Assembly (NCBI GenBank): GCA_037501455.1
Contig: CM074857.1
Coordinates: forward strand, 32,942,001 to 33,006,000
From: Lantana camara
Lineage: Eukaryota; Streptophyta; Magnoliopsida; Lamiales; Verbenaceae
Reading direction: 5' to 3'
DNA: 64,000 bases
The notes beneath the pieces were generated by a model, which worked only from the letters and a program-made list of their open reading frames with translations, did no database searches and had not been told where the DNA came from. Of the stretch, positions 45,298 through 59,059 are shown piece after piece; the first letter of the stretch is position 1, and every line of letters starts with the position of its first letter. The translations under genes and the position numbers were made by a program.

Positions 45298-48200
45298 CTA
45301 ATATGTCGTCGGACCATCTTTCTCTTTGTTCTGCACTTGATCCTCTTCAAAATTTCCCTCAATTTCTGCTTCAAGGTCACTTGCATCAGTTTTTTCTTCT
45401 TTACTCTTAGCCCATAAAATGGCATAAAGGCCAAGAACCAGCAGTATAGCTCCACTTACACTACAAAACGACAGTGCAATTCAAAGATCGCATGTATATA
45501 TCATATTACAAAAATACTAAGAAATCTTTAAAATTAATAAAGATTTACATATTAATTTTATCCGATAAAGAAATGATAACTCCATTAATTGAGTTTAGCC
45601 ACTTTTCATAACAAAATTACATTATTTTTTTTTTACCATCAGTTTTTTCACTATTTATTATTCCTCTAAACGTATTCTTATATTTATTAAAAAATAATAT
45701 TAATGAATTAGATTAACTCAATTTTAATTCATATATTATAATTCAAGGGAAGAGTTTCATATATATATATATATATATTATAGACACACATACACTCATG
45801 CGCGTCTTAATTAGAAAATGATCTTTTTACTAAAGAAATTAATATCTAAAATCATCATTTATATAAATCAATATAAAGAACTTTGATGGGTCTGAATATG
45901 GGGTATAGAGTCCAATCACTTTAGAATTTGTTTAGGTGAGGAAACCACTGGAAGATCGTCGGAAAAGATGGGGGTCCTACCTGCTAGGACAAACACACAG
46001 ACAAAGTCAGAAGGCCAAGCTGGGGGAACTGGGGGTGATTCCCAGTTTGGCTCTCCGACGCTCAAGTCAGATGAAGATCTGAAAGAGAGAAAAAGGCTAA
46101 GTATGGAGTTGCAGTAATGGGAATTGCTTAAAGTGAAGGAGATGAGCTGCTTTCTGATTCGTGCTAAGTATGGACCCTTTGGTCATTTGCACCGTGTGGT
46201 CCTGGCCAAATATTGCCCTAACACGTGGCGTTGCGAGAGAGAAACCTAGGAGGAATCTTCTGCAAAAGTTGGTGGAAGTTAGTGTTGGCAATAGTGGCAG
46301 GTGCACGGGCATGTACAGGGTGTCAGAGAGCCGTTTTGGGGGTTGGTAACGAGGGCTTAAGAGCACGCTCGTGTCAACCAAGAGCCTTGGAAACCAAGAA
46401 ATCCGCGAGGGGATGAAGGCCAAGGCTCATATGAAGGGGAGTGGAAGCTTTCCTGTGGGAGAGTGGCACTCGAAGGGAGCTGCCTTAAGTGATTGAGGCT
46501 TTAGCCATGTAGTATGAGTCGCGCTCGTTGAGGAGCAGCCATGTTGATCACGTGTATATGCGGCAGAGATGCCACGTGTCTTTGAAGAAAGCTGACGCTT
46601 TGAGGGGTCTGGGCGCTCGTGTAATATTACCTTAATCATAAAAGGACAGGTGTCGCCATCTTGAGTTGCCACGTGTCCAAACGTGGGACGAGCGTGTTTT
46701 GACCCATCAAACTTAATGATAGAAATGTATTAAATCAATTAATTTATTAAGTTTCTCTTAAACAATTAATAAATGGAATTTATTTAAACAATTAATTTAT
46801 TAAGTTTTAGGGTGATTCAATAAGCAGAATTTGTTGGATTATTTTAGCATGCAAAATTGTTCAAATGAAAATTTTAGTTAGAAATAATTTCATCCTTTTT
46901 TAAAAAATAAAAATTTATATATTAGAAATCTTTGGTATCTTCCCCCATAGACTATAGTATTTAGCTAATTAAACTAACCTTCCCCAATGAAGCGTCTCTT
47001 GGAACAATAATGCTGAAAAGATAGCAGTAATTACAAGCGCCAAGGGCTGGAAAACTGCAGCAAAAACAGGTCCTTTTCTCTCAACAACCCAAACCTGTAG
47101 AGAATAATTAACTGCCGCGGCAACCACTCCCTACATAATTTAGAAAAAAACAGAAAAAAGTGTACCAAAGTTAGAATAGAAGTGATTATAGTCCATAAAT
47201 CCCTTAAACATCAATTTACGAGATAATTCTAGTCCAAACCTAGTTAAACCAGACGTTATATATAAATTGATCATATGATTTGTGTAAAGTTTAAGAAAAA
47301 TAGTTAATCAAATAACAAGCACAGTACGAGTACCCCTGTCCATGTGGGATTAACCAAAGACGATTTGGGATATAATTTTTCCCTTACTTACACAATAAAC
47401 TATGGAAAGGAGATTCACATCCCATCCAAGCTTCCACGATTCGATATTTCTTTCTTTAATTGCTGCCCAAATTGCCGATGTTGCACAGCTAAAAAGGCTT
47501 TGTAGTGTTGAAAAGCGTAGTTTAGCTGGATACCGCTTGATCAAAGCACCCTATCCAGGTTATATTCATAAGGTTAGAATTTGAGTTTCAACATACTCGA
47601 ACTAAAATGAAGGACTAATTTCTCAACAAGAAAACAACAGAAAAAAAATAAACCGATGGAAATTGATGGAGTTAACCTGCATAACCCACCAAGAACACCA
47701 TGCTAAATTAGATGCAAGAACGATTGAAGAACCCTTAATCCAATCACTTTTTGAGTATATTTGTTTGTTTAAGTGTAAGATATCTTTCTGGCTCTCTGGA
47801 TACATTGGAGGGCCCCTGACAAAAGTGCATAGAAGAGCTCCAACAAGGCTTAATGTTGAACCAATCACTTTGGCCATTCCATGCCTTTGTTTTATTGAGA
47901 GGCTTTCCATCCTGAAATTTTTTAGACATATTCACATGGTTATACTGATTTGATCAAACTAGATTTGAATGAGATTTTCCCCAACGTCCATGTGTGCGTA
48001 TGCACGCGTACCTGAAGCAGACGGCCAAGATGAATGTAATGGTGGGGTTTAAGTTGGATATGGCGATGGCTAATGTTGGAGATACATAATTGAGCGAAAG
48101 ATAGAAAAGATTTAAGGCCATTGTGATCCTATAGAATTTCACACATACAAAGAAGAAATATCAAAAATAAACAAGGATTCACGAAGAGGGACAATATATT

Positions 48201-48592
48201 TCAACTTTGAAACATTATTAAAGAGAGTTTTACCCAATAGAAACCACAAACATTTGGCCAAGCAAGGGCCATGACAAAGGAGGATACTTCTTGCTCCTGA
48301 TTAGAAATAGAAAACTTGAAAAATGTAAGTACATTCAATTATATATAATATATACACACACACATAAGGTGTGGTTGGTAAAATATAACCTTTCTAAGAA
48401 GACCGCTAAAGGCGCCAGTGCCAGTGCAGCAAGCGCTTGTCGATAAATCACAAACACGTAAGGATTCATTCCTTTGGTTAATGCAGCCTTAGACAATAAC
48501 AACATGCCAGCGGTGATAAATTGCACGAAAATCATCACCAAGTATGGTTTGTTTTTCTTCATAATTGTCAAACAACCTTGTACACCATCCAT
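45298..48592 (-). CDS. WAT1-related protein C, seven exons, possible frameshift at exon 2/3
   Basis: Exons: 48592-48390, 48297-48234, 48128-48012, 47911-47677, 47550-47392, 47130-46979, 45460-45298. The start is MDGVQGCLTIMKKNKPYLV. Landmarks match copy B (MNPYVFVIYRQALAALALAP, LNYVSPTLAIAISNLNPTI, WIKGSSIVLASNLAWCSWWV, WVVERKGPVFAAVFQPL, GLYAILWAKSKEEK), so this is another EamA/WAT1-family membrane transporter of about 363 residues. With canonical splice sites exon 2 is 64 nt, one longer than in A and B, and the frame is lost after its TATTGG end. An extra G in the GGG at the donor would explain it. All other exons are open and in phase. Either a weakly used alternative donor, a recent frameshift or a sequence error; function is uncertain. 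Intron 6 holds a solo LTR. Confidence 0.75.
45884..46709 (-). mobile_element. Solo LTR related to element 2, in WAT1-C intron 6
   Basis: 826 bp, TGATGGG...CCCATCA ends and AACTT duplicated on both sides (45879-45883, 46710-46714). Clearly homologous to the 814-bp LTR of element 2 over its length but well diverged; the TATA region is mutated. No internal sequence remains, so it arose by LTR-LTR recombination. Confidence 0.93.
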
Positions 48593-50368
48593 GGTGAATG
48601 AGGCTCTTTTGGGTAGTGTCTTATTTAGTTTCAAGAACTTTTATGTAGGAAACTTACATTTATAGAGATAATCATTGCTCTGTATTCTATGTTTTACATC
48701 CATGAGTTGGTTAGCTTTGAGTATCAAATTAAAGTGGGGTAGATTGTAATTAAATGAATTGTTGAGATCGGATCTCTATGAAGGAAGGGACAAGGGAAGA
48801 GCTGACAGAGTTGAATATAAGTCAAAATCAGCGTACTTCAAATATAAAAATATTCAAATTTTTTCAGTAAACTGGTAAACGCACGTGTCATCCCATTTAT
48901 TATTATTTTTTCTTTTTAAAAAATTTAGTTTTATTAATTTTTATTTATGTTATTGTCTAACTGTTCTACTTATTTAGTTTTAATTATAATTTGTTATTTT
49001 ATTATATTTTAATTATTTAAACATGTCTTTCGATAGTTAAACCTGTAATATAGTGTTATTCTTTATTTTCTCCAAAAATTAGAGTATTTCAAACGTTTAT
49101 TCGAATTTTGGAATTAAAAACATGTACTTATTGTTGTTTGTCTAACTTGAAAAGGAAATTGTACACCTTCTCTGTTATTGTTGCTAAAGCATGTACTATT
49201 TTTTTTTTAAAAATACACACACCCTAAATGGAATCTGAGTCATTACCCTTGAGAAAATTACTTGGACCAACTCTTGCTGGCTACTAAAGCATATAGTGAA
49301 TTTACTAATCTTGTTTTTGCAAATTTAAGAACATTGTTAACTTTGTATTGTTTTCGTTTGTCTCACCTTACTAATTAATTTAATATATTGAATTACAGGA
49401 TATTCAAATATGAGCATCAAGAAAATCATCAAATAGTATATATAATTGTTGCTCTTTCACTTCCATCATTTATGTTTAGGGTCAAGTTATATTTATATCT
49501 TTAAAACCTTTTAATTTAGTCATGTTTGTATGTTGCCTAAAACTTTTATACGTTTGGATCTTTTCGGACACTCACTGATCTCTCTCTCTTTTTCTTTTGG
49601 TCGGATCTTTCTCGTCCGGTCATTTGCTCATCTATGTAATTTTTGCGCTCTATTCCTTGCATTATTTTTAAAATTGATCTTGTGCGGATGTAACAGACTT
49701 CATAACATGACATAGATATGTTTTCCACCGAACAGACATTCCTTTTTAAGTAATAGTGTGTCCTTCATTAGTTGTAGTTGTACTTCCAACTAAAAAAATA
49801 CATTATATTATTACATTGTCCTCTAATAGAAATATTAGTTTCAAATAATATAATGAAGATATGCTTAGGATTTTGGTTTTTCTTCATTTAGATTGTCTCT
49901 TGTAATATCGAACATTGCCTATTCCATGGTTATTTATTTGGTCTTCCTCATTTTTTTTAGTCATTTCATAATTCTTTTATGTTAGTTAGTTCCAAAAATG
50001 TCAATCAATTTGTTACGGAAACAATCATTGAAATTCCTCTCTTTCTGGTGGTAAAAATGCAATATTATGAAAACATTTTTTGAATTATTCCTCTCAACTT
50101 TATATTATGATATTAAAAGAAATTGAACTTACCATATATTGACCTTATCTGTCTGAGCACAAGTTGGCTTGTGAAGTATGACAGTTGTAGAAGTTGTTTT
50201 TAATTGAGTTCAACTTGTAATAAATATCTATTTATTTTATTTTGATCAAATTTCCCTATAAAATAAGTTTATTACATTTAATTATATATTTTTTTAGTGT
50301 GATTTATTCTAACATACCCTGTTATATTAGCCTCTTTAATCCTGAAATTCCTACAATTGCTATGTTAG
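48593..50368. other. Intergenic DNA upstream of WAT1-C
   Basis: AT-rich. A TATA-like TTTTTATATTTG on the minus strand near 48841-48853 could serve WAT1-C, about 250 bp upstream of its ATG. No other gene or repeat recognised; the short open frames at 49530-49730 have no features. Confidence 0.5.
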
Positions 50369-51394
50369 TGATGGGGCCAAATCACGCTCGGATCAGATCC
50401 GTACACGTGTCATAATCCAGACGACTTATTCCAATGAGCCAGGAATCACCTGAGCTTAGACGCTCGCGATGTGGGCTTGTGAAGCAGATCCAGCCCATAT
50501 GACCCACTACTTTAATCCCTAAGGCCTGCCTGTCAAGGCCCATACATCGAGCGTGAGGTTCTCCACTAGTCCCTCTCAGCACTCGCATGGAGGCCTCAGA
50601 GATGATCATTACTCTCATGAGGGCCTTCCTCTTCACGCAGTTCAGCCCTCCCTTGAGGACCTCCCGCGGTCAGGTGCCTTACCCATCTCGAGCGTCCCAG
50701 CACTCGGATAAAGTCGCCTGGGGAATCCTCTCTTCGAGCGCTCCAGCGCTCGGATAATTCCTCCAGAGCCTATCCGCGCTCGGACCTCCTTTGACGTCTA
50801 TACCGTCACTACAACGAGCCATTCATGATTTCTGGAGGCCAGTCCCCTCCTCGACAAAGGGTTCCCAGCTAAGGCACACCCAATGGAGTGAGGAGCAAAC
50901 TATCCTGAGCTCCCCGACGCTCATTGATAGCTTCGTAATCGCCTCTGGCACACAGAGGTAGTACGCACACACTCCTCTGACACACCGTTGCCACTTATCC
51001 GTAGGTATCTTTCAGGAATGTCCCTTTCAGGCCATCACACAACGCCACGTGTCTAGGGCAACATTGGGTTTGGGACCACTTGGTTGCATTTACCAAATCA
51101 CCCTCACCCTCAACCTATAAATATGGGAATTCTCACGCATTCCCTAACTAAGTCATCTCCTACATTAGCATTACAGACATAACTGGGCACAATCTCTGGT
51201 TTTCCTTCCCACGCTTCAAACACTTCATATTTCTTGCATCTTTACTGCATATTTTCTGGTGTTATCCTAGCTGGAAGCATCCACACATTTCTGAAAACCC
51301 AGTTCTTGAGGCTCTTACGCCTGTGATGGTCTTCCCCCTCAAACAAATCTTAAAGCGTTGGTGATTTATTACACTTCTAGTATTTACACCATCA
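50369..51394 (+). repeat. Element 3 left (5') LTR
   Basis: 1,026 bp. TATA box CTATAAATATGG at 51116-51123. PBS TGGTGCCGTCAGTGGGAA follows at 51399-51416, with two changes from that of element 1. Confidence 0.92.
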
Positions 51395-51680
51395 TTTTTG
51401 GTGCCGTCAGTGGGAAACCATTATCTCCATCTTCTTCATTCGCTTCTTCCTTCATAGCTAGTTGAACGATAACACCAGCAAACCTTCAAACATGGTAACT
51501 GCAACCAGATCCGGAGCTTTGGAGACTAGGGGAGGTCTTCCTCCCATCAACGAGGAAAACCCAGAGGATGGGGCACACAACGTCAACGTCACCAATCCCG
51601 AAGTGAACGATACTCTGGTTACAGGCGGAGGCACCTTTGCCGCCATGCGAGATAAGGGCAAAGCAGCTTTGGTGGGATCT

Positions 51681-53626
51681 TGTTGCAAAACACGAATCAG
51701 AAAGCAGCGGAATTTAAAAAATTTCCCAACAAAAAGGATCTTGGACTCGCAATTGTGTAACCAAATTCGTAGAGATAAGAAACTTACTTTTCTATTATTC
51801 TTTCTTGAAGCGTTTCAAGCCACCCAAGAACGCTCTTATCGCGGCTTGATCCCCTCTCCTTGGTAAAACTCGAATCTTCAAACTTCTAACTTGAAGCTCT
51901 CTAGAGATAGTCTACCAACTTGACTACAATCTAACTAGTAAGGATGCTAGTTCTCTAGTTAGTGTTTAGGCTTAACCTAGGGTTTCGTTTATCTTAGAGA
52001 AAGGATGGTGTTCAACACATGAACCAAAAGAATTGCCAATTCGCTCTAAGGGGAGCTCGAGCTCCCCTATTTATAATAAAGGGAGGACCGAAAATCCTAG
52101 TCCTTATGGGCTAGGGTTTTGGTCTCTCTCTCCTATTACTTGATCATCAAGTAATTTTGACTTTGACTTTGAATTCAAATTCAAATCAACTTTCAAGAGA
52201 GCTAAAAATATCCAAACTATTTTTGGATAATTTTATACTTTATTTATTTAAAATAAATAACTTATTTTATCTAATTAATTAATTCATAATTAATTAACTA
52301 GATTATTTTTCTCCAAAATAAGACTTTCTTTTTAATTCAAAATTAAACCAAAGTCTATTAAATAATTAACAAATTAATTATTTAATATATATACAATATA
52401 TATATATTTACACGTGTGGGATACGTGTCACAAGGACACGTGTCACTCACGTGACCCACACGTGTGGTTTCACACGTGTGGAACCCTCTTGGCCCGATTA
52501 ACTCGTTTAATCATTTTAAAGCCTCAACTCATGTAACCAAGTTGTTGTGTGTGACCCTCTAGGTTCTCAATTCAATTAGCAGTGACCCTAATTAATTAAT
52601 TCACTAATTAATTAATCAGTCCACAGATTAAACGACCATAGTCTAGCAACAGGTGTTTAACCCCTAGCTGAATTGGAATGTTCGGATTCGACAGAACCTT
52701 TAAGTCATTGATTCATGTGAGATACAATCCTCCTACTTACTATCTCTCAACCAAGATCTAGGGTAAGGGAATAATCAGAACCCTAATAATCCGGTCTTAA
52801 AGCTAAGTACATTTCATATCCATTTGATCTCAATCCTTGAAACCCTTTTCTTGATGTCTTGATCTACTGCCTTGGCCAAGGACTCCATATGGCATATGAA
52901 TGACTTACACAATAAGAGGTCACCTTGCAAATGCAAGTGTAGGTCCTTTCTTGATTCTCATTCACTTTCATGAATCACTGGTGCAGCCCCAGCATAAGCC
53001 TAGAATCAGTTGTCTAAGGCGACACCCTTTAAAGCTTATACCTAAGACTACAGAGTTAACTCATAAAGTGACAAGGAACCTCAAGTCTAAGGATCAATTA
53101 ATCACATCAATGACTCGTGAGATATTTTCTAATCTGGAAGTTTCTATTTCCTGAAATAGAAACTTCCTTTCCCATTTAGGAATGTTCTCACACGGGGCAC
53201 CTCAGTGAGCTTACTTATTAAAGTAAACACCCTCATGTATCACGCACGTATCAACTATACACTTTGCACCTCCATGAAACAAGGTGGCCCTTCTTAAGGG
53301 CGTGATCCCACAAGCAAGCCTTAGAGGAGTCAGGTTGACACTCCCACTGTCTGTAGGACTCATCGGCTTGGAGTATTTTACTAATCATGACTTATGTGAT
53401 ATAGGGCTCGTTTCATGAACCATTTCACCTAAATGGTAGAGTCCTAAAGTCATCAGGATTAGGGGAGTTCTCATACATGCACAACTAAAGTAAACGCATA
53501 CCAAATAATAGCATATAAAGAAGTGTTGCCTCAATTCGTTATTTCATTCAAAGATTGTCAGTGATTGCAATAAGAAAAAGCACAAAGCGGATATACAATC
53601 GGCTTTCTAGGGCACTATTCCTAACA
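51681..53626 (-). mobile_element. Solo LTR (about 1.95 kb) inside element 3 gag
   Basis: In minus orientation it begins TGTTAGGAATAGTGCCC and ends TTTTGCAACA, with GATCT duplicated on both sides (51676-51680, 53627-53631). Removing it restores the local gag frame. A minus-strand TATA (TTATAAATAGGGG) near 52070 places U3 to the right and R-U5 to the left. No coding sequence inside. The TGTTAGGAATAG start resembles plant Ty1/copia LTRs, but the superfamily is not proven. Confidence 0.85.
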
Positions 53627-55607
53627 GATCTTTCCCCACTGGTGGAAATGAAGCTGGGGGTTCTGGACCCGCCATTCCGCCTGTAACGCTCGTTCCCGCC
53701 GCCAACGCCGCCGTATACTCCATAGCGTTGCCCCCGCAAGGATACATCTGTATGCAACCTGGCATGATGCCAGGTATGATGTAGGGTATGATGCCCATGG
53801 TTCCGCCCTATCAAGTGGGCACATTACAACTTCCAGTCTCCATTCCCAGAGAGATCCAAGGAATGGAAATGCCTCAAATGACACCGCAACAACTCCAGGC
53901 ACTCTACGCTCAATGTAAGGTGCAAGCTGCCCAAAACGCTTGGAAACACTTTACATCTGCCTACTTCCCCTCTGGCGTGGGCGCTCAGATGGCACCCCCG
54001 ATGGGAGGGCAACAAGTACACCCGCTGATGGCCGCCCAGAATGCACTGAGGGCTCAGCCACCATCACCACCTCCAGCGCAAGGAAAAGAAGCCCCCCAAG
54101 GGCTGAACAGGAACAAAACCCAGCTGGGAAGGAGATAGCCCCTCAAGAGAAGAGGGCTGAGGAAGAAGAGGTCCAATCAAGGATCTCTAAAAGGACGAGC
54201 AGGAGAGACGGAGGCGACCCTCAGCTGGCGGCTGTACAAGACCAGCTAAATGGGCTGCAGAACATGGTGGAGCAGCTCTCTCGAGCGCGGTCTCAAGTCC
54301 CCCTTGCAGGGGACGAGAGAGCCATGGCCAGAGACGCTCGCAATCCACGAAACCCAGTCCATCGCCACTGGAGGGAAGAAGACTATGAAGACCACGACGA
54401 TGAGGGCGGGAACCACATGCCTTTGGCAGGCGGTTCACCTCTCGTGGATGAAGTGCTAATGGCTAGCGTCGGGATGGGCAAGATCCCCACGTCCGTCAAT
54501 CGCTACGACGGAACCACTGATCTGACCGAGCATTTGGATCATTTTGTGCACCTGATGCACCTCTACGAGCATTCCAGTCATTAATGGACCAAAGTCTTTG
54601 TCACTTCCCTCGTTGGAATGGCACAAGGCTGGTACAAAAAGCCGTCCCCTTGTTCCATTTGAGAGTACAATGACTTAACTAACGCCTTCATGAACCACTT
54701 CAACTCGTTGAAGGTACCAGCGCCTGCGGCTATAGCGTTGTACAGTTTGGTGCAAGGACCAAACGAGACCCTCAGATCCTTCCTGGGGAGATTCAACAAG
54801 GAAATCTTGCTGGTAAAGGCCCTCGATGAACTTTCTGAGGCACGTGCTTTTTGGGGCTGTCAACATGAAGAGTTACGTCAGTAAGGAATTCGTGGAAGAA
54901 GAGGTAAAAAAGAAGCCACGCTCCCTGATGGAGATAAGGGAGATCGCTGACTCATTCTTCACCCTCGATGACATGTATATTGCACGAGCGCAGAAGGAGG
55001 CCAACGCTCCACGAGTGGACAGAGGCCCTGAGGATAGAGGAGAGTCCAACAAAAGTCACCGCCGCAGTCCTGCCGCCGTTCGGAGAAACTCTCCACCCCC
55101 TCGCAAGTATGAGCGCATTCCCCTCAATAGACTAATTGCAGAGGTCTATTCCATGGCGGATAATAAATTATTCAAGAGGCTGCCAAAGATAAGGGAAACA
55201 GAAGCCCAAAAGCGCTCGGGGAAATATTGTGCCTTCCATAAATAGAAAGGACATGACACTAACGAGTGCCGTCAGCTCGAGAGCGAGACTCAAAGGCTCA
55301 TTGTGGGGGGCATCTGAAGGAGTTTGTGAGGGTGCTCGAGAGATACGACGAGCACTTTACCGAGCATGCCAGGGCTAGAGGGAGGAGCAGCTCACGCTCC
55401 AGAAGCCCACGCAACAACCGCCCCGAGGGAAGTGAGCGTGGTAAGCAGAAAGCTGCCGAAATGGAGAACCAACCATTCTAAACGGTTCCAGGCGCCGCCA
55501 CATGCGCAGTTATGATCAGAGGCCTTCCAAACCCAAATCCGTGCTCTCTGTCAACAACACTTCCCGCTCGAAAGAGAATAAAGTTGTAGGATTCACCGAG
55601 GACGGCC

Positions 55608-55787
55608 AAAGACACTGAGGACAGCCCTCTGGGGGCTATCGAGGGGTCCTCCGGGGGCGGCCCAAAGAAGAACAAGAAAAAGGTTTCGAGCGTACCCAAA
55701 GACACTGAGGACAGCCCTCCGGGGGCTATCAAGGGGTCCTCCTCGGAGAGTGAAGACAACATACCCTCAGAAGAAGTCAATGATAGA
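55608..55787 (+). repeat. In-frame 90-bp tandem duplication in the element 3 linker
   Basis: AAAGACACTGAGGACAGCCC starts at 55608 and at 55698, exactly 90 bp apart, with a few substitutions. It adds about 30 residues to the charged linker before RT. Confidence 0.85.
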
Positions 55788-58700
55788 CTCACAGGGAAAA
55801 AGCGGGCGCTCAAAACTCCTCGACCAGAAGTTAGAATGGAGCCCACCGAAAAATTTCTAACCATCGAATTAGAGGCTGGGAATCCAGATAAGACCACTCA
55901 GATAGGCTCTAATCTCGACGGTCCCTCTCAGATCTTGATGACCAATTTCCTGCGAGAAAACCTTGATGTATTTGCATGGAAAGCCTCAGATCTAACTGGA
56001 ATAGATCCGAGCATCATAGTCCACCGGCTCAATGTTGACACTGCATTCAAACCAATCAAGCAAAAGAAAAGAGATGTTTATGGGTTCAGGAGACAAGTCA
56101 TTAAGGAGGAAGTTAACAAACTCCTCGAAGCTCAGTATATTGAAGAAATCTTATATCCAGAATGGCTCTGCAACGTGGTCCTCGTGTCTAAGAGCACTAA
56201 CAAATGGCGCATGTGCAATGATTTCACAGATCTCAACAAAGCATGCCCCAAAGATCCTTACCCTCTGCCAAGGATTGACCAGCTAGTGGATTCGACGGCA
56301 GGATGCGAACTTATGAGCATGATGGATGCCTTTCAGGGGTATTATCAGATCTTCATGGCGCCCGAGGATCGCCCAAAAACATCATTTGTGGTCCATGTAG
56401 GAGTTTACTATTTTCTGGTCGTGCCGTTTGGACTCAAAAATGCTGGAGCCACTTATCAACGCCTTGTCAATAGAATGTTCAAACGTGTAATTGGGAAGTC
56501 CATGGAAGTCTATGTGGACGATATGATCGTCAAAAGCAAGCGCCAACACTTACACTTGGAAGACCTCAGACGAGCCTTTGATATCTTACGCCATTATGGT
56601 ATGAAACTAAACCCTTCTAAATACACGTTTGGTGTCCGATGAGGCAAATTTCTACGTTATGTGGTAAGCCAAAGGGGCATTGAGGCCAACCCAAAAAAGA
56701 TCAAAGCCATCATGGAGATCCCTTCCCCTCGGAATGTCAAAGAATTCCAAGTACTGGTGTGCAAGATCATCTCTTTAAACAGATTTATATCATGCTCGGC
56801 TGACAGGAACTTACCTTTCTTCAAGATTTTACGCAACGCTCGAACTTTTTCCCAGAGCGAGGAATGTGAGAAGGCGTTGCAAGATATGAAACAATATCTC
56901 TCGTGCGCACCCTTACTGACGAAGCCGATCCTGAGAGAGAACCTATTCCTTTACCTCTCTGTCTCCTTGGAGGCCACGAGCGCAGTACTCGTAGCTATGT
57001 GCGAGCGTAAGCATCTGCCAGTATACTACTTGAGCAAGACCCTGCAAGGAGCTGAGAAGAGGTACATGGAAATAGAGAAATTTTCTTTCTCCCTTGTGAA
57101 CACCTCGCGACGGCTAAGACCATACTTTCAGGCCCATTCCATCACTGTGCTTACAGATCAGCTACTCAAGCAGGTCCTCTCGAAATCAGACGTCTCAGGA
57201 AGGTTAATAAAATGGTCAATAGAACTCAGCCAATTTGACATCAACTTCGAGCCCAGAACCGCTATACAGGCCCAAGAAGTGGTGGATCTCTTGGTTGAAT
57301 GTTTTTGCCTAGAGCCCACGCCCTTGTAGGATGAAGGTATGTGGCTCTTGCACACGGATGGTTCCTCGACCTCGCAGGGGGGAAGAGCCGGGGTGACTCT
57401 CAGAGAACCTCGTAGAATCGAGGTTGATTACGTAATCAAGCTGGCATTTCAAGTTACCAACAATGAGGCCGAATATGAAGCTCTCATCCAAGGGCTTAGA
57501 ATTACCCTTCAAAATGGGGCCTCTCGGGTTACTGCGTATGTTGACTCTCAATTGATCACAAGCCAGATTGATGGCACTTATGAGGCTCAAGAAACCAACA
57601 TGGTGCAATACCTGACGGAGGCTAAGGAAATCATTTCCACGTTCAAGGAATTCCATCTACTGCAGGTCCCACGAGCGGAAAATGAGTGCGCTGATGCCCT
57701 CTCAAAGTTTGCATCTGCTCTGGAAGGTTCATGTGAACGCTTTGTTACGTTCCTTAGAACGGAGGAACCGTTAATAAGCAAAAAGAAACCCCCAAAAGAG
57801 GTAAGTATGATTGATCCATCCGAGCCTTGCTGGCTTGATGATGTCATCAGATTCGTAAGGGATGGATTCTGTCCGACCGATAAGGTGGAAGCACGGAAAG
57901 TCAGTAGTAAGACCCCTCGTTTCTCACTTGATAATGAGGGTAGGCTCTTTAAGAGGTCTTTTCAAGGTCCACCATTAAGATGCCTGAGACCCTCACAAGC
58001 CAAGGAAGTATTGGAACACATACACAGTAGAAGTTGTGGGAATCATTCTGGCGGCCGCATTCTGGCCAAAAAGGTACTAAGGAGCGGATTCTATTGGCCC
58101 TCGTTATTGCAGGATGCCATCAATTACTCCAAGAAATGCCCCAGTTGTTAATTTAATTCCAACATTCCTCAATTGCCAACGGCCCAAATGATCCCAATCG
58201 ACGTTTCCTGGCCCTTTGATTAGTGGGGCATTGATATTGTGGGACCCTTACCAATTGTGGTCGGGCAGAAGAGGTTTGTAATCCTTGATGTGGATTACTT
58301 CACCAAGTGGGCCGAGGCTGAAGCGGTCACAAAAATCACGTTCAGAGTGCTAAGAGATTTTATTTGGAAAAATGTTATCTGCAGATATGGCATCCCGAGG
58401 GTGCTAATTTCAGATAATGACTCCCAATTCATTGCCACTGACACCCGAGAGTGGTGCTCAGAACTAGGCATTGAACAACGCTTCACTTCCGTGGGCCATC
58501 CACAGGCCAACGATCAAGCTGAGGTCACCAACAGAACCATACTCCAACATCTAAAAACGATGCTCGAGAGTAAAAAAGGCGAATGGGCTGAAGAGCTCCA
58601 AGGAGCCCTGTGGGTGTATCGTACTACCCCATGAGCAGCAAAAGAGAGACCTCTTACTCCCTCGTTTATGGCTCTGAAGTTATGATACCTGCGAAAATCG

Positions 58701-59059
58701 CTCATGAATCCGCACGCGTTGCTTACTTTGAGCCTACCACTAATGAGAATAACCGGGCGCTCGAACTGGACTTGCTGGATGAGAGGAGGGATAACGCTTA
58801 GGCCCGTATGCACAGGTACAAAGCGGTAGTAGCCCTCCAGTACAACAAGCGCGTTAAGGAAAGAACATTTCAAATGGGAGATCTTGTCCTCAAAAAAGTT
58901 GAAGTATCCATGCATGTAGGAAAATTGGACCTCAATTGGGAAGGCCCCTTCAAAGTCATTTAGGTACGAGCGAACAACACCTACCTGCTAGAGACTTTGC
59001 AAGGCGAGCGTCTCCCTCGACCATGGAATGCGTGCAACCTCAGAAGGTTCTATGTGTAA

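Larger units (their letters stand above)
51492..59059 (+). pseudogene. Element 3 gag-pol, heavily decayed
   Basis: Starts at the ATG at 51492 (MVTATRSGAL). Interrupted at codon 64 by a solo LTR, then scattered stops and frameshifts: stop near 53780, frameshift near 54100, stop at 54582, frameshift near 54830, stops near 55245 and 56640, several in integrase (near 58150, 58221, 58632, 58960). A deletion near 55600 removes the whole protease region between the zinc-knuckle part and the linker before RT. RT (YVDDMIVKS near 56511), both RNase H domains and all integrase blocks remain recognisable, ending LRRFYV at 59059. Many stops are C-to-T type changes (CAG to TAG, TGG to TAG). Confidence 0.9.

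Noticed and set aside
51462..51866. 134-codon frame at the start of element 3 gag as a separate gene
   Set aside because: Its first 60 codons are gag and the rest reads into the inserted solo LTR.
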